Below, piece after piece: positions 21,067 to 31,736 of a stretch of DNA of 64,000 nt (position 1 is the stretch's first letter; the number at the start of each line of letters is the position of its first letter). Made by a program: the position numbers and the translations under genes. Source of the stretch: Saccharomyces uvarum (taxonomy: Eukaryota > Ascomycota > Saccharomycetes > Saccharomycetales > Saccharomycetaceae); NCBI GenBank assembly GCA_947243795.1, contig OX365940.1, forward strand, positions 1-64,000, in the 5' to 3' direction. The notes under the pieces are model-generated. The model searched no databases and had not been told where the DNA came from. It saw nothing but the letters and a program-made list of their open reading frames with translations.

Positions 21067-24000
21067 TTTTTTTTATAAAACGACTCTTCCTATTTTATAG
21101 ATAGCAATTATTTAAATAGTATTTACTATAACCAGAAGATTTTAAAATCATTATGACGCTTCCTGAACGATGAAGCCATTTGCTTGAGAAACAGCACCGA
21201 AGTCACAACTCATACTAGATCAAATAACGGATAAATAAGCCAGCCGCTTTTTAGTTGACCCACGGAAATCGAGAAATATATTCACTCCAAAGGCCTTCAA
21301 TTTGTGAAAAACAGCATTACTCAGTATCAGTAAACTTGATTCCCTCTCTGAATTTACCCTACTTGAATAATGTGCAATGTTTGAACAACAAGCATTCACT
21401 CAATTTAACACGTTTTGATATACCGGTGTCTGGAATTATCATCTCTTCCAAATGTACTGGTGATTGGTAATGTTTGCGTAATCCTTCCGCGTCTTGGAAA
21501 TTAGCAGCTAGTCTCTGGCTATGCCCACAATTATATTCCCACGACGCTTTTTTACAAGCGTCGAGACCTCCGTTTAGCCATAGCAATGACCCATCTTTGT
21601 GGGACAGCCGCACGGAACATATTTGGTAAAATTCGCCAGTGATTCCTTTGAGATGAGATTTTTCAATTTACTAATATTTGACACATCCACAGAATAGAAC
21701 GTAAAACGGTTGTTTGATAATAACGCAGCGAGCCAACATCATTCTTTACTACCATAGAAGTGTTCCAGAATTGGCTGAAGAAGTAAGCACTGATGAGGTG
21801 TCTATCATTGATCTTGATTGGTTCATGTACAGGTTATTATCGCCTTATAACTATATGCCCGATTGCATCATATATCAAATTTCAGTATCGAACTAAATCT
21901 ATGAGGCGATAAATGCGATATTGTTACACAAATACCACCGTAATGTAATCTATTATATCTGAAGAAAATACATATAATTGAGACTAGAGACGATGTTGTT
22001 ATGGACAGATTTATCTCTTCACGTGTCGGTAAATAATACGACCAAACACCACCAAGAAATTTCGAAAATGAATTTCTTAAGAAATATGTCTGCATCTAAA
22101 CCAACTTTGTTATTTCTTTGATATTTCTACCATCTGCAAGCAGACAATTATTTACTACATTATCAGTCACATTCACTAACAACAAATTGAATAAAACCAA
22201 TAGAAACTAATGAAAAGTACAAACATCAAGTAAAACGGAAACAGTTAATTGAGAACCGTTCATGTCACAATTTCTCAGGGTCATTTAAGTGGATTGACAT
22301 GGTATATCCCATACATTTTGTTGAAAAAAGAATGTATCATTCCATTTCAAAAAAAGAAAATCAGCTTCCCATTTTTGATTAGGTTGATTCTTACTGCACC
22401 ATGATGCTGAACTTTCTTTGTGTGCCTGATTCATAATCCATTCCTTCATTTCTTTGGATATAGCAGTGGTGATTTTTTTCATAGACGTTTGTTGAGTTTC
22501 CCGTGGTGGAACTGCTACGATATAAACACTGCTAGTATTACTCCTATCTTTTGCTTGCAATCGAGATATCCAGCAATCCACGGTTAATTCCTTTAATGAA
22601 TTGTCAGAGCTTTCAAAAATAGCATCTGATGCAGTAGCCGTATTGCGTTTACTCCATTTCTCTGAGAAGGGTAGTCGGGATAACAACAGATTGGTGCCAG
22701 CAAGTAAAGTGTCAGGTATACAGTTGATAATCGAAACACATTCCTTTATATTTAGTTTGCGATGAAATGCGCCATTCTTGTGAACATTTTTGTGTGCCCT
22801 GCTTTTCTAAGGATCAATGGCATTGAGTATAATGTTGGTGAAGTCAGCCTCTTTAAAGGCCATGCTATTGATACGGGATGATGAAACGAGCTTCACAAGG
22901 TCATCCATGTCGCTCCACTTCACATCGGTATCCCAAAAATAACTATCGTAGACATATAACAGAGGGAGGTAGATCGTTAAAAGCAGTGTTCTGCAGTCCA
23001 ATTGTCAGAGTATGCTCTAGGTCATTGGACCAAGGCGGGCGATTTGCAAAAGAATAAGAAATTCAAGCACAGATTATTGAAAGAATAAGCTTCATCAGTA
23101 CTAAGAACGTGATTATATACCTTTTTGTTGGATTATTTATCAATTCAGTAGAGTATTAACAATCCACATCTAAGGAGAAGCATGCAACTTACATATATAT
23201 ACTTTATGTCATTGTTTAAAAATTATGGACATGCTTCCTTTTGAACGAGATATCTGTAATAAGATACATACTCGATGACAAATACACCTATCTACACATG
23301 CAATCAGCTGTTATTGATAAAGCTGGAAAAATGACCAATACTATTTATGTTACTTAACAGAGACTAAAAAGAGACACTTTAGAGTTGGTCAATATCATAT
23401 ATGCTACGCATGCTTCACAATAGTTTCCAAAATCATGAATTTTCGATGAAAAAATAGCTCTTTACTTTACCAATAGTTTCAGTGCAAGTGTGAAAATTCA
23501 AAAAAGATACGGAAAAATCCAATCACTACGGCAACTGGAAACGTCAAATCTCAAATGCAAACTATTTAGAAACATTTACGCTGGTATTAATATCTTCTTC
23601 TGACCCGCCGTTGAAAGTCTTTGAATATATTCTGATAGTTGGGTAAATTTCGTGATGAAGATATAATTATAAATTGTTAAATTCTCGTAGATGAAATATT
23701 CAACTAAAATGTTTCAGAAAGTATGCGAGGTTCGTATGATTTTGAACTTATAATGAATTGTAAGTGAGACATTTTAAAACTCAGCTGTTAACAGAGATAT
23801 GCCGGTTACTCTAAGTCGAAGAATACTCTTGTAACACACGGGCTGCTATATAATGCAATTTGTCCGAAGGTAATAATGAAATTTCGAGTAAAAAAAGTGT
23901 CGCAGTAGTCACTGTTACATGATGTAATTTTTCTGTGTGGTTAGAAGTGTATTCACGCTGCGATCATGTTCCTCTGCCAGAACTATCTTCGACGATTCTG

Positions 24001-24570
24001 TAATGGCATGCACGATATCATGGCCATAATCTGCTATTAATTCGAGCTCTAGTAACCATTATTTGAGTTTCGCAATGAAGCTTCTGTGTTTACGTTGCTA
24101 AGGCTGTACAGTATTGCGTAACGCCTTACTTTTCCTATTAAGAATTATCAACGCTCAAAAAAAGGTAATCGTTACAAATAGCAAAGAATTTGAAAAGCAC
24201 GTGATTTGTTACTCCAACTCAGGATAGTTTCATCTTGCGTTAGCCTTGGGGGTACCAAACAACGTGTGCTTTGTAGCTTACCGATAGTGAAACCAAAAAA
24301 GTCCCTGCTTTTCGAAGTTTTCTTTTTTATTCATGCTTTTCGTTCCACTGAAAATCTTGGCGCTCATTACGTAAGGAAGGAACCTTATTTTCGTTTACCC
24401 TTTTCAACTTTTCTCTATGAAACTCAACATAAGAAATTATTCTGCGAATAAAAACTATATAAGAAGGGAAGAAGCTCCTTTACTTAAATCCGCAACAGAG
24501 CTATTCGTTTTTCTTTTAGTTAGCGAAGCAATAGAAATAAAAAACCAGTAATCAAAAGCAAAGAAACAAT
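21067..24570. other. Gene-poor region with decayed coding fragments
   Basis: This 3.5-kb stretch has no intact gene I can support. Fragments that look like former coding sequence lie on the minus strand at 21359-21613, 22285-22790 and 22807-23001. None begins with an ATG, and I recognise no family. The remainder is A/T-rich. The final ~500 bp are the promoter of the YML131W homologue. This is the boundary between subtelomere and conserved chromosome arm. Confidence 0.55.
22285..23001 (-). pseudogene. Remnant of an unrecognised gene
   Basis: Two adjacent minus-strand frames (22285-22686 and 22807-23001) have protein-like composition, with mixed charged, aromatic and cysteine residues. Neither starts with an ATG, so this is most likely one decayed gene. 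I cannot assign a family and infer no function. Confidence 0.4.
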
Positions 24571-25668
24571 ATGGTTTTGGCTAAGCAATGGGTTCTAAAA
24601 AACTTACCAGCTCCTGGTAAGCCATTTAATTTTAATTTTACTGATCCTGAATGTACTTTCGAACTAACTGAGAAAGACCTCTCTCCAGAACAATTAAAGA
24701 GCGGTGAAATATTATTAGAAACACATTACTTGTCTAATGATCCTGCTCAAAAATTTTGGATTTCCTCGATGGATAAAAATTATGCAAAAGGTGTCCAACC
24801 TGGTGAAATTATCCCTGCAAGAGGGATTGCCAAGGTCTTGGCTTCTAAAAACGAAAAGTTCGCACCTGGTGATTATGTCTCCGCAAAGACTGGTTGGACT
24901 ACTCATGTTATAGTTCCCCAATCAGATATTAGAGAAGCGAGAAAAGTTGATAAAGATAGAGTGGGAAAATTGTGGTGGTATTTATCTGTCTTGGGTGGCA
25001 CTTCTTTAACAGCTTACTTTATATTCTTCGCCTACGCTCAACTGCAAGAAAGAGAAGAAGATTATGGCAAAGTGTATTTAATTTCTGGTGCTGCTGGTGC
25101 TGTCGGTACAATTTGCATTCAGTTGGCCTTGAACGTTTTTAAAGCATCAAAAGTTATCGCTATTGCTGGTGGTCCAGAAAAAGTTCAATTTGTTGAAGCT
25201 TTCGGTGACAATGTAGTTGGTGTTGATTATAAAGATCCTGACTTCAAAAAGAAACTTATTGCAGCCGCTGGCGGTGCAAATACCGTCGATTATTTTATTG
25301 ATAATGTCGGTGGTGATGTATTAGAGGCCGGTGTTATACTATTAAAGCAAAGGGCTATGTTGATTGCCTGTGGTGCTATCAGTGCCTATAACGATCCATC
25401 AAAATTTGTGTTTAAAAGTTACGGCTTTGTTCTAACCAAGAGATTGGTTATCAAAGGTGTTTTAGTAACAGATCATGTGCATGAGTTTCCAGAAGCATTG
25501 AAAAAACTAAGTGTTTTAGTGAAAAACGGCCAGATCGGCTTGGAGAATTCTGCCACTCTTGAAGACGGTACCGCTGATAACTTTAAGAATGTTCCCTTGA
25601 TATGGAAGGGTTTATTTAGCGGTGCTAATAAGGGTAAACTTATTACCGAAGTTATTAAAAACGAGTGA
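24571..25668 (+). CDS. YML131W: YML131W homologue, medium-chain NAD(P)H-dependent oxidoreductase
   Basis: The product is 365 residues, of the leukotriene-B4 12-hydroxydehydrogenase / prostaglandin reductase branch of medium-chain dehydrogenases, which reduces alkenals and enones with NADPH. There is an N-terminal GroES-like domain (LETHYLSNDPAQKFWISSMDKNY, the family's substrate-binding edge). A Rossmann domain follows with SGAAGAVG near residue 171 and a GGPEK turn for NADPH binding. No zinc-ligand pattern is seen, as expected for this branch. The start is the first ATG after a long A-rich leader. It is the first gene of the chromosome XIII-left syntenic block. In S. cerevisiae it responds to oxidative and chemical stress. 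Confidence 0.93.
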   Translation: MVLAKQWVLKNLPAPGKPFNFNFTDPECTFELTEKDLSPEQLKSGEILLETHYLSNDPAQKFWISSMDKNYAKGVQPGEIIPARGIAKVLASKNEKFAPGDYVSAKTGWTTHVIVPQSDIREARKVDKDRVGKLWWYLSVLGGTSLTAYFIFFAYAQLQEREEDYGKVYLISGAAGAVGTICIQLALNVFKASKVIAIAGGPEKVQFVEAFGDNVVGVDYKDPDFKKKLIAAAGGANTVDYFIDNVGGDVLEAGVILLKQRAMLIACGAISAYNDPSKFVFKSYGFVLTKRLVIKGVLVTDHVHEFPEALKKLSVLVKNGQIGLENSATLEDGTADNFKNVPLIWKGLFSGANKGKLITEVIKNE

Positions 25669-25899
25669 TTTCTCCATCTGATATTTATCAATATTATGTG
25701 GAGAAATTTATGAGAGAACTCTTTTTGTTTTTTGTTATGTTTGTGTTATATAACACAAATAATGTCCTGAAAACCAAAACCTTTTGTTGAGTTCTTTTTC
25801 TTCCTTGTTTAAATATTGAATAATATTTGGCTTCTATATTTTTTTTTAGCTCTATACAGTAAATACTTGAGAAAATATACATAAAACTAACTTTTATTT

Positions 25900-27591
25900 T
25901 TATTGTATATTTAGTTTATGAGCATCTGCCTCCTGAATGTCTTCTTTAACATAATCGGCAACACCAATAAATTTATTCCAAAATTTATAAGCGTTTCCCA
26001 GTGTTAGTTTCCAGATATTTCCGGGCAAATCCAAATAACTTCTATAAATAAATTTGAATGCTTCTAGAACGTTACTAGTTTCAGCTTTCCAAGCCTTCTT
26101 CCATTTATTTTCTACACCAGGGGCTGCTTTTAGTGCACTTCTTTGTTTGGGCATCCTCAAATCGTCAAATGCATGTGATTGTGAATTATCAACTTTTTCT
26201 TTTTCTTCTTTAGTTGTGTTGATGTTGTCGATCGTATAACGAATGGATTTGCCAGCTTTTTTCAAGATGCTGAAAAAGTTATTCTGGAAGAAAGAAGTTA
26301 GTCTGTTTTCGGAACCATTTAATCTTTTCCCGTACATTTTTTCGAATAAATTAACAGATTCAATGGATTCTGACAGTCTGCCGAAAGTCTGTAATAGGGC
26401 AATCAATTCGTATTTGGTTAATTTCCCAACAATGTCTTGTTTGGTGAATTCATCAACATCATTGATTTCGAACAAAATCTTAAGAGCAGTGGCGTAACCA
26501 GTGGTTTGAATTTTACCCCACAGTCTGCATCTATCGCACTGCACACAATCCATGATTTTTGTGACATTTTTGAAACGGGATCTGAATTCGTCCTTTAAAG
26601 TTAAACTTAGATCGTTGGCAAAAACTAAATCCTCGTTGAAGATATTAGTGTCCAATTGAGAAATGACGTTATCCATTTTGTTCTTGATCTCTTTATTAAC
26701 CAAGTCACAAAATGAAAATTCTGGTAAGTAAGGTTGGATTTTCCAAAGAGCTTTAGCGACAACAGCGTAGTTGAAGTACATGTTTGTGACTCTGTCGGGA
26801 AAGTTTCCGATCCTTGCCATGAATAAATCTAAATTAGGCTCCCATTTACCGGTCTTTGTGTTTAGGTATTCTTTTGATAAATGGGTACCAATAGAGGCAT
26901 GGAACCCTGATACAAGTCTGTAGAATGCGTCTTTAACCAATGATTCACCGGTTTCACCGAGCGTGAAACAATTATCTTGGTAGATAGTGGACCAAATTTG
27001 ACCGGCTTGCTTACCACCATAACCTGTGAATCTTTCTGGGTTTGCTGTTAAATCAATCAGAACGGCGTTTTTCCCGTTAAAGTCATTTATGTCACAATAG
27101 TTGATAGTATCCTCAATCTCTGCAAATTTTTTACCAGTTTGGCATAATTGATCTAGAAATTTACATTCATCATCATCGCTATCGGCTTCTTTCATCGTAT
27201 CGTTATTAAAACTACCCAATATCTCTGGCTGCCAGTACTCAGGCAGTTTATCCCAGTCCTCTACCACATCAACGGAGCAAGCACGATTTAAGCACAATCC
27301 GTCATTGGCGTCCCAAAACGAACATTGTTTGTACAGGTCTAGTCGGAAATATTTGAAGAAATCGGATTTTAATAGACCCGATAGATCATCTCTGATATTT
27401 TGATTTATGGCGTTTAGTTCATTGAAAGTCACATTACAGCTGGGGCTGACATTATCATTTCTATCTAGCTTACAAAAGTGAGTGTCATTGAATGCATTTA
27501 ATGTTTGGTCGTTGCTTGTGTAGCTATTGTTGGCGGTTGCGGATGTGAAAGCCGTTAGGCACAGTGTGGCAATAGCGCTCCCTAATCTCAT
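25900..27591 (-). CDS. ERO1: ERO1, ER thiol oxidase
   Basis: The product is 563 residues. Ero1 is the FAD-dependent ER oxidase that re-oxidises protein disulfide isomerase (Pdi1) and passes electrons to O2. The signal peptide covers residues 1-20. The shuttle cysteines C100 and C105 (CSFWDANDGLCLNRAC region, with C90 before), structural C349 and the active-site pair C352-C355 (CVQCDRC) are all present at the S. cerevisiae positions. Several N-X-S/T sequons and the C-terminal ~130-residue tail needed for ER membrane association are also there. The frame is intact. A TACGTG element (27724-27729, read on the minus strand) lies ~135 bp upstream, compatible with unfolded-protein-response control through Hac1. 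Confidence 0.97.
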   Translation of the reverse strand: MRLGSAIATLCLTAFTSATANNSYTSNDQTLNAFNDTHFCKLDRNDNVSPSCNVTFNELNAINQNIRDDLSGLLKSDFFKYFRLDLYKQCSFWDANDGLCLNRACSVDVVEDWDKLPEYWQPEILGSFNNDTMKEADSDDDECKFLDQLCQTGKKFAEIEDTINYCDINDFNGKNAVLIDLTANPERFTGYGGKQAGQIWSTIYQDNCFTLGETGESLVKDAFYRLVSGFHASIGTHLSKEYLNTKTGKWEPNLDLFMARIGNFPDRVTNMYFNYAVVAKALWKIQPYLPEFSFCDLVNKEIKNKMDNVISQLDTNIFNEDLVFANDLSLTLKDEFRSRFKNVTKIMDCVQCDRCRLWGKIQTTGYATALKILFEINDVDEFTKQDIVGKLTKYELIALLQTFGRLSESIESVNLFEKMYGKRLNGSENRLTSFFQNNFFSILKKAGKSIRYTIDNINTTKEEKEKVDNSQSHAFDDLRMPKQRSALKAAPGVENKWKKAWKAETSNVLEAFKFIYRSYLDLPGNIWKLTLGNAYKFWNKFIGVADYVKEDIQEADAHKLNIQ

Positions 27592-28210
27592 ATTAAACCT
27601 TCACGATATTATAGTATGTGTGAGATAGCTTCTCAGTTTTGAAAATAATGGAAGATATGTAGGTTGCAAAACGTATCGAACTCTTTATACATGAGCTCAA
27701 GTGCGGTTTAACAACTTTTTTGACACGTACGCCGTATCGTTTCTTTTTGTTCTCTGCTTTTCTTTTCTTTTGTTCTTACTAAGTCCCAAAGCCGGAAAAA
27801 GTGAAAAATTTCCAGGGTCTTCCAAAGGAAAGCGAAAGAACAAAAGGAAAGATGAACCAGTAAATGATTCGCCTTTTGAGGCACCTGGTGGGGATGGTGA
27901 TCAATGCACTTGAGGCTTTCCCCTGTCGTGGTGTCTTGCGCCGGTACAAGTGAGCCCGGCACTTGCTTTACGAGCCACCTGGGCTACAGAATTATGCTGC
28001 AATGAAGTATTTGCCTTCTTTTTTGTATCCTCAAACAAATGCATTATCTGTCTTGTTTATCCTTTCATTCTTGTATTGAGGGAAAGTGAGTTTGTATTAA
28101 CTAGGGACAAAGCGTCTTGTGAATTTGTCAATAAAAACCATCTTAAACCAGTAAAAATAGATTGCATCTCACAAAGAGAAGTTTAAACTAACACTATACA
28201 AAAGAGCAAA
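27592..28210. promoter_or_regulatory. Divergent promoter ERO1 / RTF2
   Basis: A 619-bp intergenic region between divergent genes. An open frame on the + strand ending at 27913 (hydrophobic start, Lys/Arg-rich middle) contains no ATG at all and is not called. The region just upstream of RTF2 is A-rich, as expected for a yeast 5' UTR. Confidence 0.5.
27724..27729 (-). promoter_or_regulatory. TACGTG, candidate Hac1 (UPRE-2-like) site of ERO1
   Basis: CACGTA on the + strand is TACGTG toward ERO1, 133-138 bp upstream of its start. ERO1 is a known Hac1 target; use of this particular site is inferred. Confidence 0.35.
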
Positions 28211-28938
28211 ATGGGGGTATGTAGATGCAAGCAAGCAAACGGATAAATAAATTGTTCTTTAGTACTGACATAAGGCAAGTTTAACAGGCTGATGGTGGAT
28301 CTTTATCGAAAAATTATAATTTGAGGCTGACAATTAGAGAAAAGGCCTCTACCGAAGATAGTTACGACTTCCAAAAACTGAACTCGGATTCACAGTGGAA
28401 CTTTTGCAGGTTATCCAACAAACCACTTGAACTGCCAATAGTGAGCGATTATAAGGGCCATTTATTTAATAAGGATGAAATCATTCGATGGTTACTTGAT
28501 CCGGAGAAACAAGACTACAATGTACAACAAGTGGAGGAGTTTCAACATGTTCAACGATTGAACGATGTGGTAGATTTGCATAATTTGAGACAAATCGACG
28601 AGACTGGTGTCATACATTGTAAGTTTGGGGATGATGCTTTTAGAGCAAACGGTTCAATGAGATTTGCATACTTGGCACCTTGTGGTGACGTATTCCCCAA
28701 AAATAACATCTGCAAAACAACAGGATCGTGTCCACGGTGTAAGAACAAGATTACCGATGGAGACATCGTCACAATAAACCCGGTTTCTCAGCAGGACATC
28801 GATAAACTAGAAGATCGCTATAGAGCGGTGACTCAAAAAGGTCTGTACCATAATGGGAAGAAAAGGAAAACTAAGAAAACCCTAAAGAGGAAGCCTGAAG
28901 CTACAGATGAGGGTGATTTCAAAAGAACGAAACCTTGA
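28211..28938 (+). CDS. RTF2: Rtf2 homologue (replication termination factor 2 family), spliced
   Basis: Exon 1 is just ATGGGG (28211-28216). Intron 28217-28287 (71 nt) has donor GTATGT, branch site TACTGAC (28263-28269) and acceptor ACAG. Exon 2 runs 28288-28938. The spliced product is 218 residues and begins MGADGGSLSKNY, the invariant Rtf2 opening (human MGCDGGTIPKRH). It carries a first RING-like half (WNFCRLSNKPLELPIV...HLFNKDEIIRWLL) and a second (LAPCGDVF...CPRCKNKITDGDIVTINP), then a Lys/Arg-rich nuclear tail (GKKRKTKKTLKRK). Rtf2 proteins act at stalled replication forks and in splicing. Unspliced RNA stops after 11 codons. I do not recall an RTF2 gene in S. cerevisiae, where ERO1 and COX14 are neighbours. 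The splicing is inferred from sequence only. Confidence 0.85.
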
Positions 28939-29186
28939 ATTGCTACGGTAGTCTTCTTCAGCAAAAGAAAAAAAAAATGACGTGCGTTTGTTTGTGCTCT
29001 TTACGTCAACGTTGCAGCAATGTTATTTATTTGATTATTTTTTTAGTTTAATTATTATATACAGGTTCATAAATATCAGCATGATAACGAGGGGGAGGTG
29101 AGGCCAGCACATATGCCGATGAGCTGCCCTTAAAATGTAATCCAGCACTTTCTTTTTTCTTCCTGTCAGCATTGCGTGCCCATGAT

Positions 29187-29399
29187 TTATTCGACGGGAG
29201 GAGCAGTAGGGCTTTGTAACTGCTGGTTGTCCTCCTCTAGTGCCTTTTGCTGGGTCACTTGTTGTTCATACTTCTTACCATTCATGTATAAAGTGTAAGC
29301 TAAGCCACCGGACATGTATAACGTACCACCAACTAGCGTCAGCACCGTTAGACGATGCAGCGTATCTGTAACTCTGGTATACCAAGCGTATTTAGACAT
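29187..29399 (-). CDS. COX14: COX14, cytochrome c oxidase assembly factor
   Basis: The product is 70 residues, as in S. cerevisiae, and nearly identical to it. It is a small mitochondrial inner-membrane protein. The N-terminus is basic/aromatic ([17 protein letters not shown]), a single membrane span covers about residues 17-38, and the C-terminus is hydrophilic and Gln/Pro-rich. Cox14 binds Mss51 and newly made Cox1 and couples Cox1 translation to oxidase assembly. It is convergent with the RTF2 homologue. Confidence 0.96.
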   Translation of the reverse strand: MSKYAWYTRVTDTLHRLTVLTLVGGTLYMSGGLAYTLYMNGKKYEQQVTQQKALEEDNQQLQSPTAPPVE

Positions 29400-29825
29400 G
29401 ATTCTTCGCGTTTCCTCCTCTCTCTTGTTCTTGTCCTGTAGTTGCTTAAATCCACCTTGCAGAAAGTGCTCCTTTGAATGGCTTTATTCATCCTTCTAGT
29501 TTTCTGCTAGGCCGGGTAACCCAGTATATTAAGGGAGAGTTGGAAGAACTTACGGCCCTACCTGAAACTTATTTGTTGAGCAGAACAGAACAAAGCAAAG
29601 GACGACTGAATATGTAGTTTTTTTAAAGGTATATATTTCACATTATGTAACATTAAAGACAAAATATTTGAGCAATGTCATGGAGGAAATGACAATAGTT
29701 ATTTAGTTTTGCAATTTTAATTTTTTTTTCATTTTTTTGCCTTTCTAGTTGATGGTAAATTATACGGATGTAAGAAGAAAAAGAAGAGAGGCAGAAAGAG
29801 CATATTACATTCCACGTCCAGTTTC
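29400..29825. other. COX14 upstream / MSC1 downstream region
   Basis: The COX14 promoter side is near 29400-29560 and the rest is the MSC1 3' flank. No gene is seen. Confidence 0.5.
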
Positions 29826-31355
29826 TTAATTGATTCTTAGTAAGCTCTTTGACCAGTTTTTGAAATTATGGAAATATCTCTTGTAAGCTGGTTCTTGGAC
29901 GGTACCAAATAACCATTGGGTGTTTTGCTTGGCCAAGTTGATCAATTCATCCTTAGTGGAGGTTTGCTTGACGGGAACACCAAAAGATTTCAAATATTGC
30001 AGTAGATCTTCTTGGGACCAGCTTTGGAATGTGTTTGACCAGGTTTGGGAAATCTGGTCCTTTGCGTCGTTTGTGTTCTTGGAAACCTTGTCGAAATCTT
30101 GCATGATTGCGGAGTAAGCTTGAGAATCTTGGAAGTCGTCCTTCTTGTCAGCAAACCAACTTTTGATGTCGTTCAAGGACCAGTTGCTGTTGTCAAAGTA
30201 CTTCTGGTAGTCCTTTGGTAGGATCTTCAGTTTTTCATTTCTTGATTGCTTGACCAACTCTCTCAATTGATTTTCGGTGGCCAACATTGAGTGCTTGATA
30301 CCGCGAGCATCTAAGAACATCTTTAATTTATCCTTTGACCATGAGTCGATGTCCACCAAGAAGGTGTCGTTGATCAAGTTGTCGGTCTTACCTCTGAACT
30401 TGGAATAGAGGTTCGAAAGACAATTCATTGAGGAGTCCCAAACGGAACCGACGTATTCTGGGGTCTTTGCCAAGAATGGAGAGGATTCCCTCTTCATATA
30501 GTCTAGATACCAATAGATGTCGTCCTTCAAGTTGTCGGAGTTTTCCTTGGCCATTCTAACCAAATAGTCGTGCTTCTTGGCCATGTTCTTGTCAAGCTTG
30601 ACCTTGTGGTTTTCCAGCCAGTTGGAAAGCTGGTCACTTGACCATTTGTCGAAAACGGTGTCCTTGATTTGGCCCGTAGTGTCCAGTATTTGCTGGTGAG
30701 CCAGGTCCAGACTTTCAAGCACGCCCAGACGCTGATGCTCGGCCTTTTCGGAGGTTTTGCAGATGTTTTCCTTGACTTTCTGGACCAGTTCGTTCTTGTT
30801 TTGAACGGCCTTGTCGTAGTCAATACCGTTGTCACTCAACCAGCTTTGCAAGTCCTGATTGGACCAGCTGTCGAAGTACGAGCTGGAAGGATAGTAACCA
30901 GACGACTTCAGCGACTTGGATATCTTCGCAAAGTTTTCCTTGGCGGTCTTCACCAGCGAGTCCTTAGACGCCTTGGCGTCATCCACGTCCACACCGTTCT
31001 TCTTCAAAAAGTTGCGGAGACTGTCTGTAGACCAAGTGTCAAAAAGCCAGTCCGATACGGAAGACCCGGAGTTGCCGAACCATCCGGAGTTGCTGCTGGT
31101 GATGCTGCTGTCGCTAGACCACACTTGCCACCATGGCTTGGGCTGCGCGTGCTTGTCCCACACCTGGGACGCCTCCTTCTTCAGGTCCTCAATAGACTCT
31201 GTGGCGTACTTCTCCAAGCTCTTCTTGTTGTCGTGCAGGTAGTCGACCAGGTCATCCTGTGTCCACTTACTGAACATCGAGTCCGAATTGGCCATCACGA
31301 GGCCAATAATCATGCATGATGCGGAAACCGCATTAACTAACCTAAACTGCTTCAT
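29826..31355 (-). CDS. MSC1: MSC1, Ish1-domain repeat protein
   Basis: The product is 509 residues (513 in S. cerevisiae). A signal-like N-terminus (MKQFRLVNAVSASCMIIGLVMANS) is followed by about seven ~60-residue Ish1-type repeats. Each begins with W-[ST]-x-[DE]-x-L-x-x-[FWY]-L, as in WTQDDLVDYL, WSTDSLRNFL, WSNQDLQSWL, WSSDQLSNWL, WSKDKLKMFL, WSLNDIKSWF and WSQEDLLQYL. Msc1 is known from meiotic sister-chromatid recombination mutants and is found at the ER/nuclear envelope and in mitochondrial fractions; its molecular role is unclear. The GC-richer coding sequence gives long open antisense frames, which are not genes. It is divergent from RSC9. Confidence 0.95.
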   Translation of the reverse strand: MKQFRLVNAVSASCMIIGLVMANSDSMFSKWTQDDLVDYLHDNKKSLEKYATESIEDLKKEASQVWDKHAQPKPWWQVWSSDSSITSSNSGWFGNSGSSVSDWLFDTWSTDSLRNFLKKNGVDVDDAKASKDSLVKTAKENFAKISKSLKSSGYYPSSSYFDSWSNQDLQSWLSDNGIDYDKAVQNKNELVQKVKENICKTSEKAEHQRLGVLESLDLAHQQILDTTGQIKDTVFDKWSSDQLSNWLENHKVKLDKNMAKKHDYLVRMAKENSDNLKDDIYWYLDYMKRESSPFLAKTPEYVGSVWDSSMNCLSNLYSKFRGKTDNLINDTFLVDIDSWSKDKLKMFLDARGIKHSMLATENQLRELVKQSRNEKLKILPKDYQKYFDNSNWSLNDIKSWFADKKDDFQDSQAYSAIMQDFDKVSKNTNDAKDQISQTWSNTFQSWSQEDLLQYLKSFGVPVKQTSTKDELINLAKQNTQWLFGTVQEPAYKRYFHNFKNWSKSLLRIN

Positions 31356-31736
31356 TTTTTTTCGTTTTCTTAGTTCGTAGTTATTGTAGTTGTCTCGTTC
31401 TGGATCTGCTGTAAACCCCGGTAACCGAAGCCCAATGCCCAGGAATGAGTCTCCACGTAAGGCTTTAAATACCCTGTAGATCCCCCTTCCACCGCCTCCT
31501 TGTTTCCTCCCTCTCCCTTATTTTCCTTTAGTTCCACAGATCCCTTATTCTTCCCCTCTGGGCAAAGCCGGCGTAATGCTGTTGCTTACCGACGTAATGG
31601 CGGAAAGGCGAAAAAGTGGAAAATTATGAGATTCTGAGAAAAATGAAAACAATAAGTCGTGTCAAAGATGTGCTGGTTTGGGAAAGCGTAAGGCACGAGG
31701 CACAGAGCCAAAGGGACAGAGAAAAAGAGGTTGATA
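31356..31736. promoter_or_regulatory. Divergent promoter MSC1 / RSC9
   Basis: A 381-bp promoter region. GGTAACCG-like and CCCCT-rich stretches on the MSC1 side (near 31420-31560) are compatible with stress-element (AGGGG/CCCCT) control; I claim no specific factor. Confidence 0.4.

Noticed and set aside
27701-27913. 70-codon plus-strand frame upstream of RTF2 with a hydrophobic start and Lys/Arg-rich middle
   Set aside because: It looks protein-like, but the frame opens at GTG and contains no ATG at all; no suitable splice donor with an upstream ATG was found.
30669-31319. 216-codon plus-strand frame
   Set aside because: It is antisense to MSC1; the open frame follows from the regular codon pattern of the repeats.
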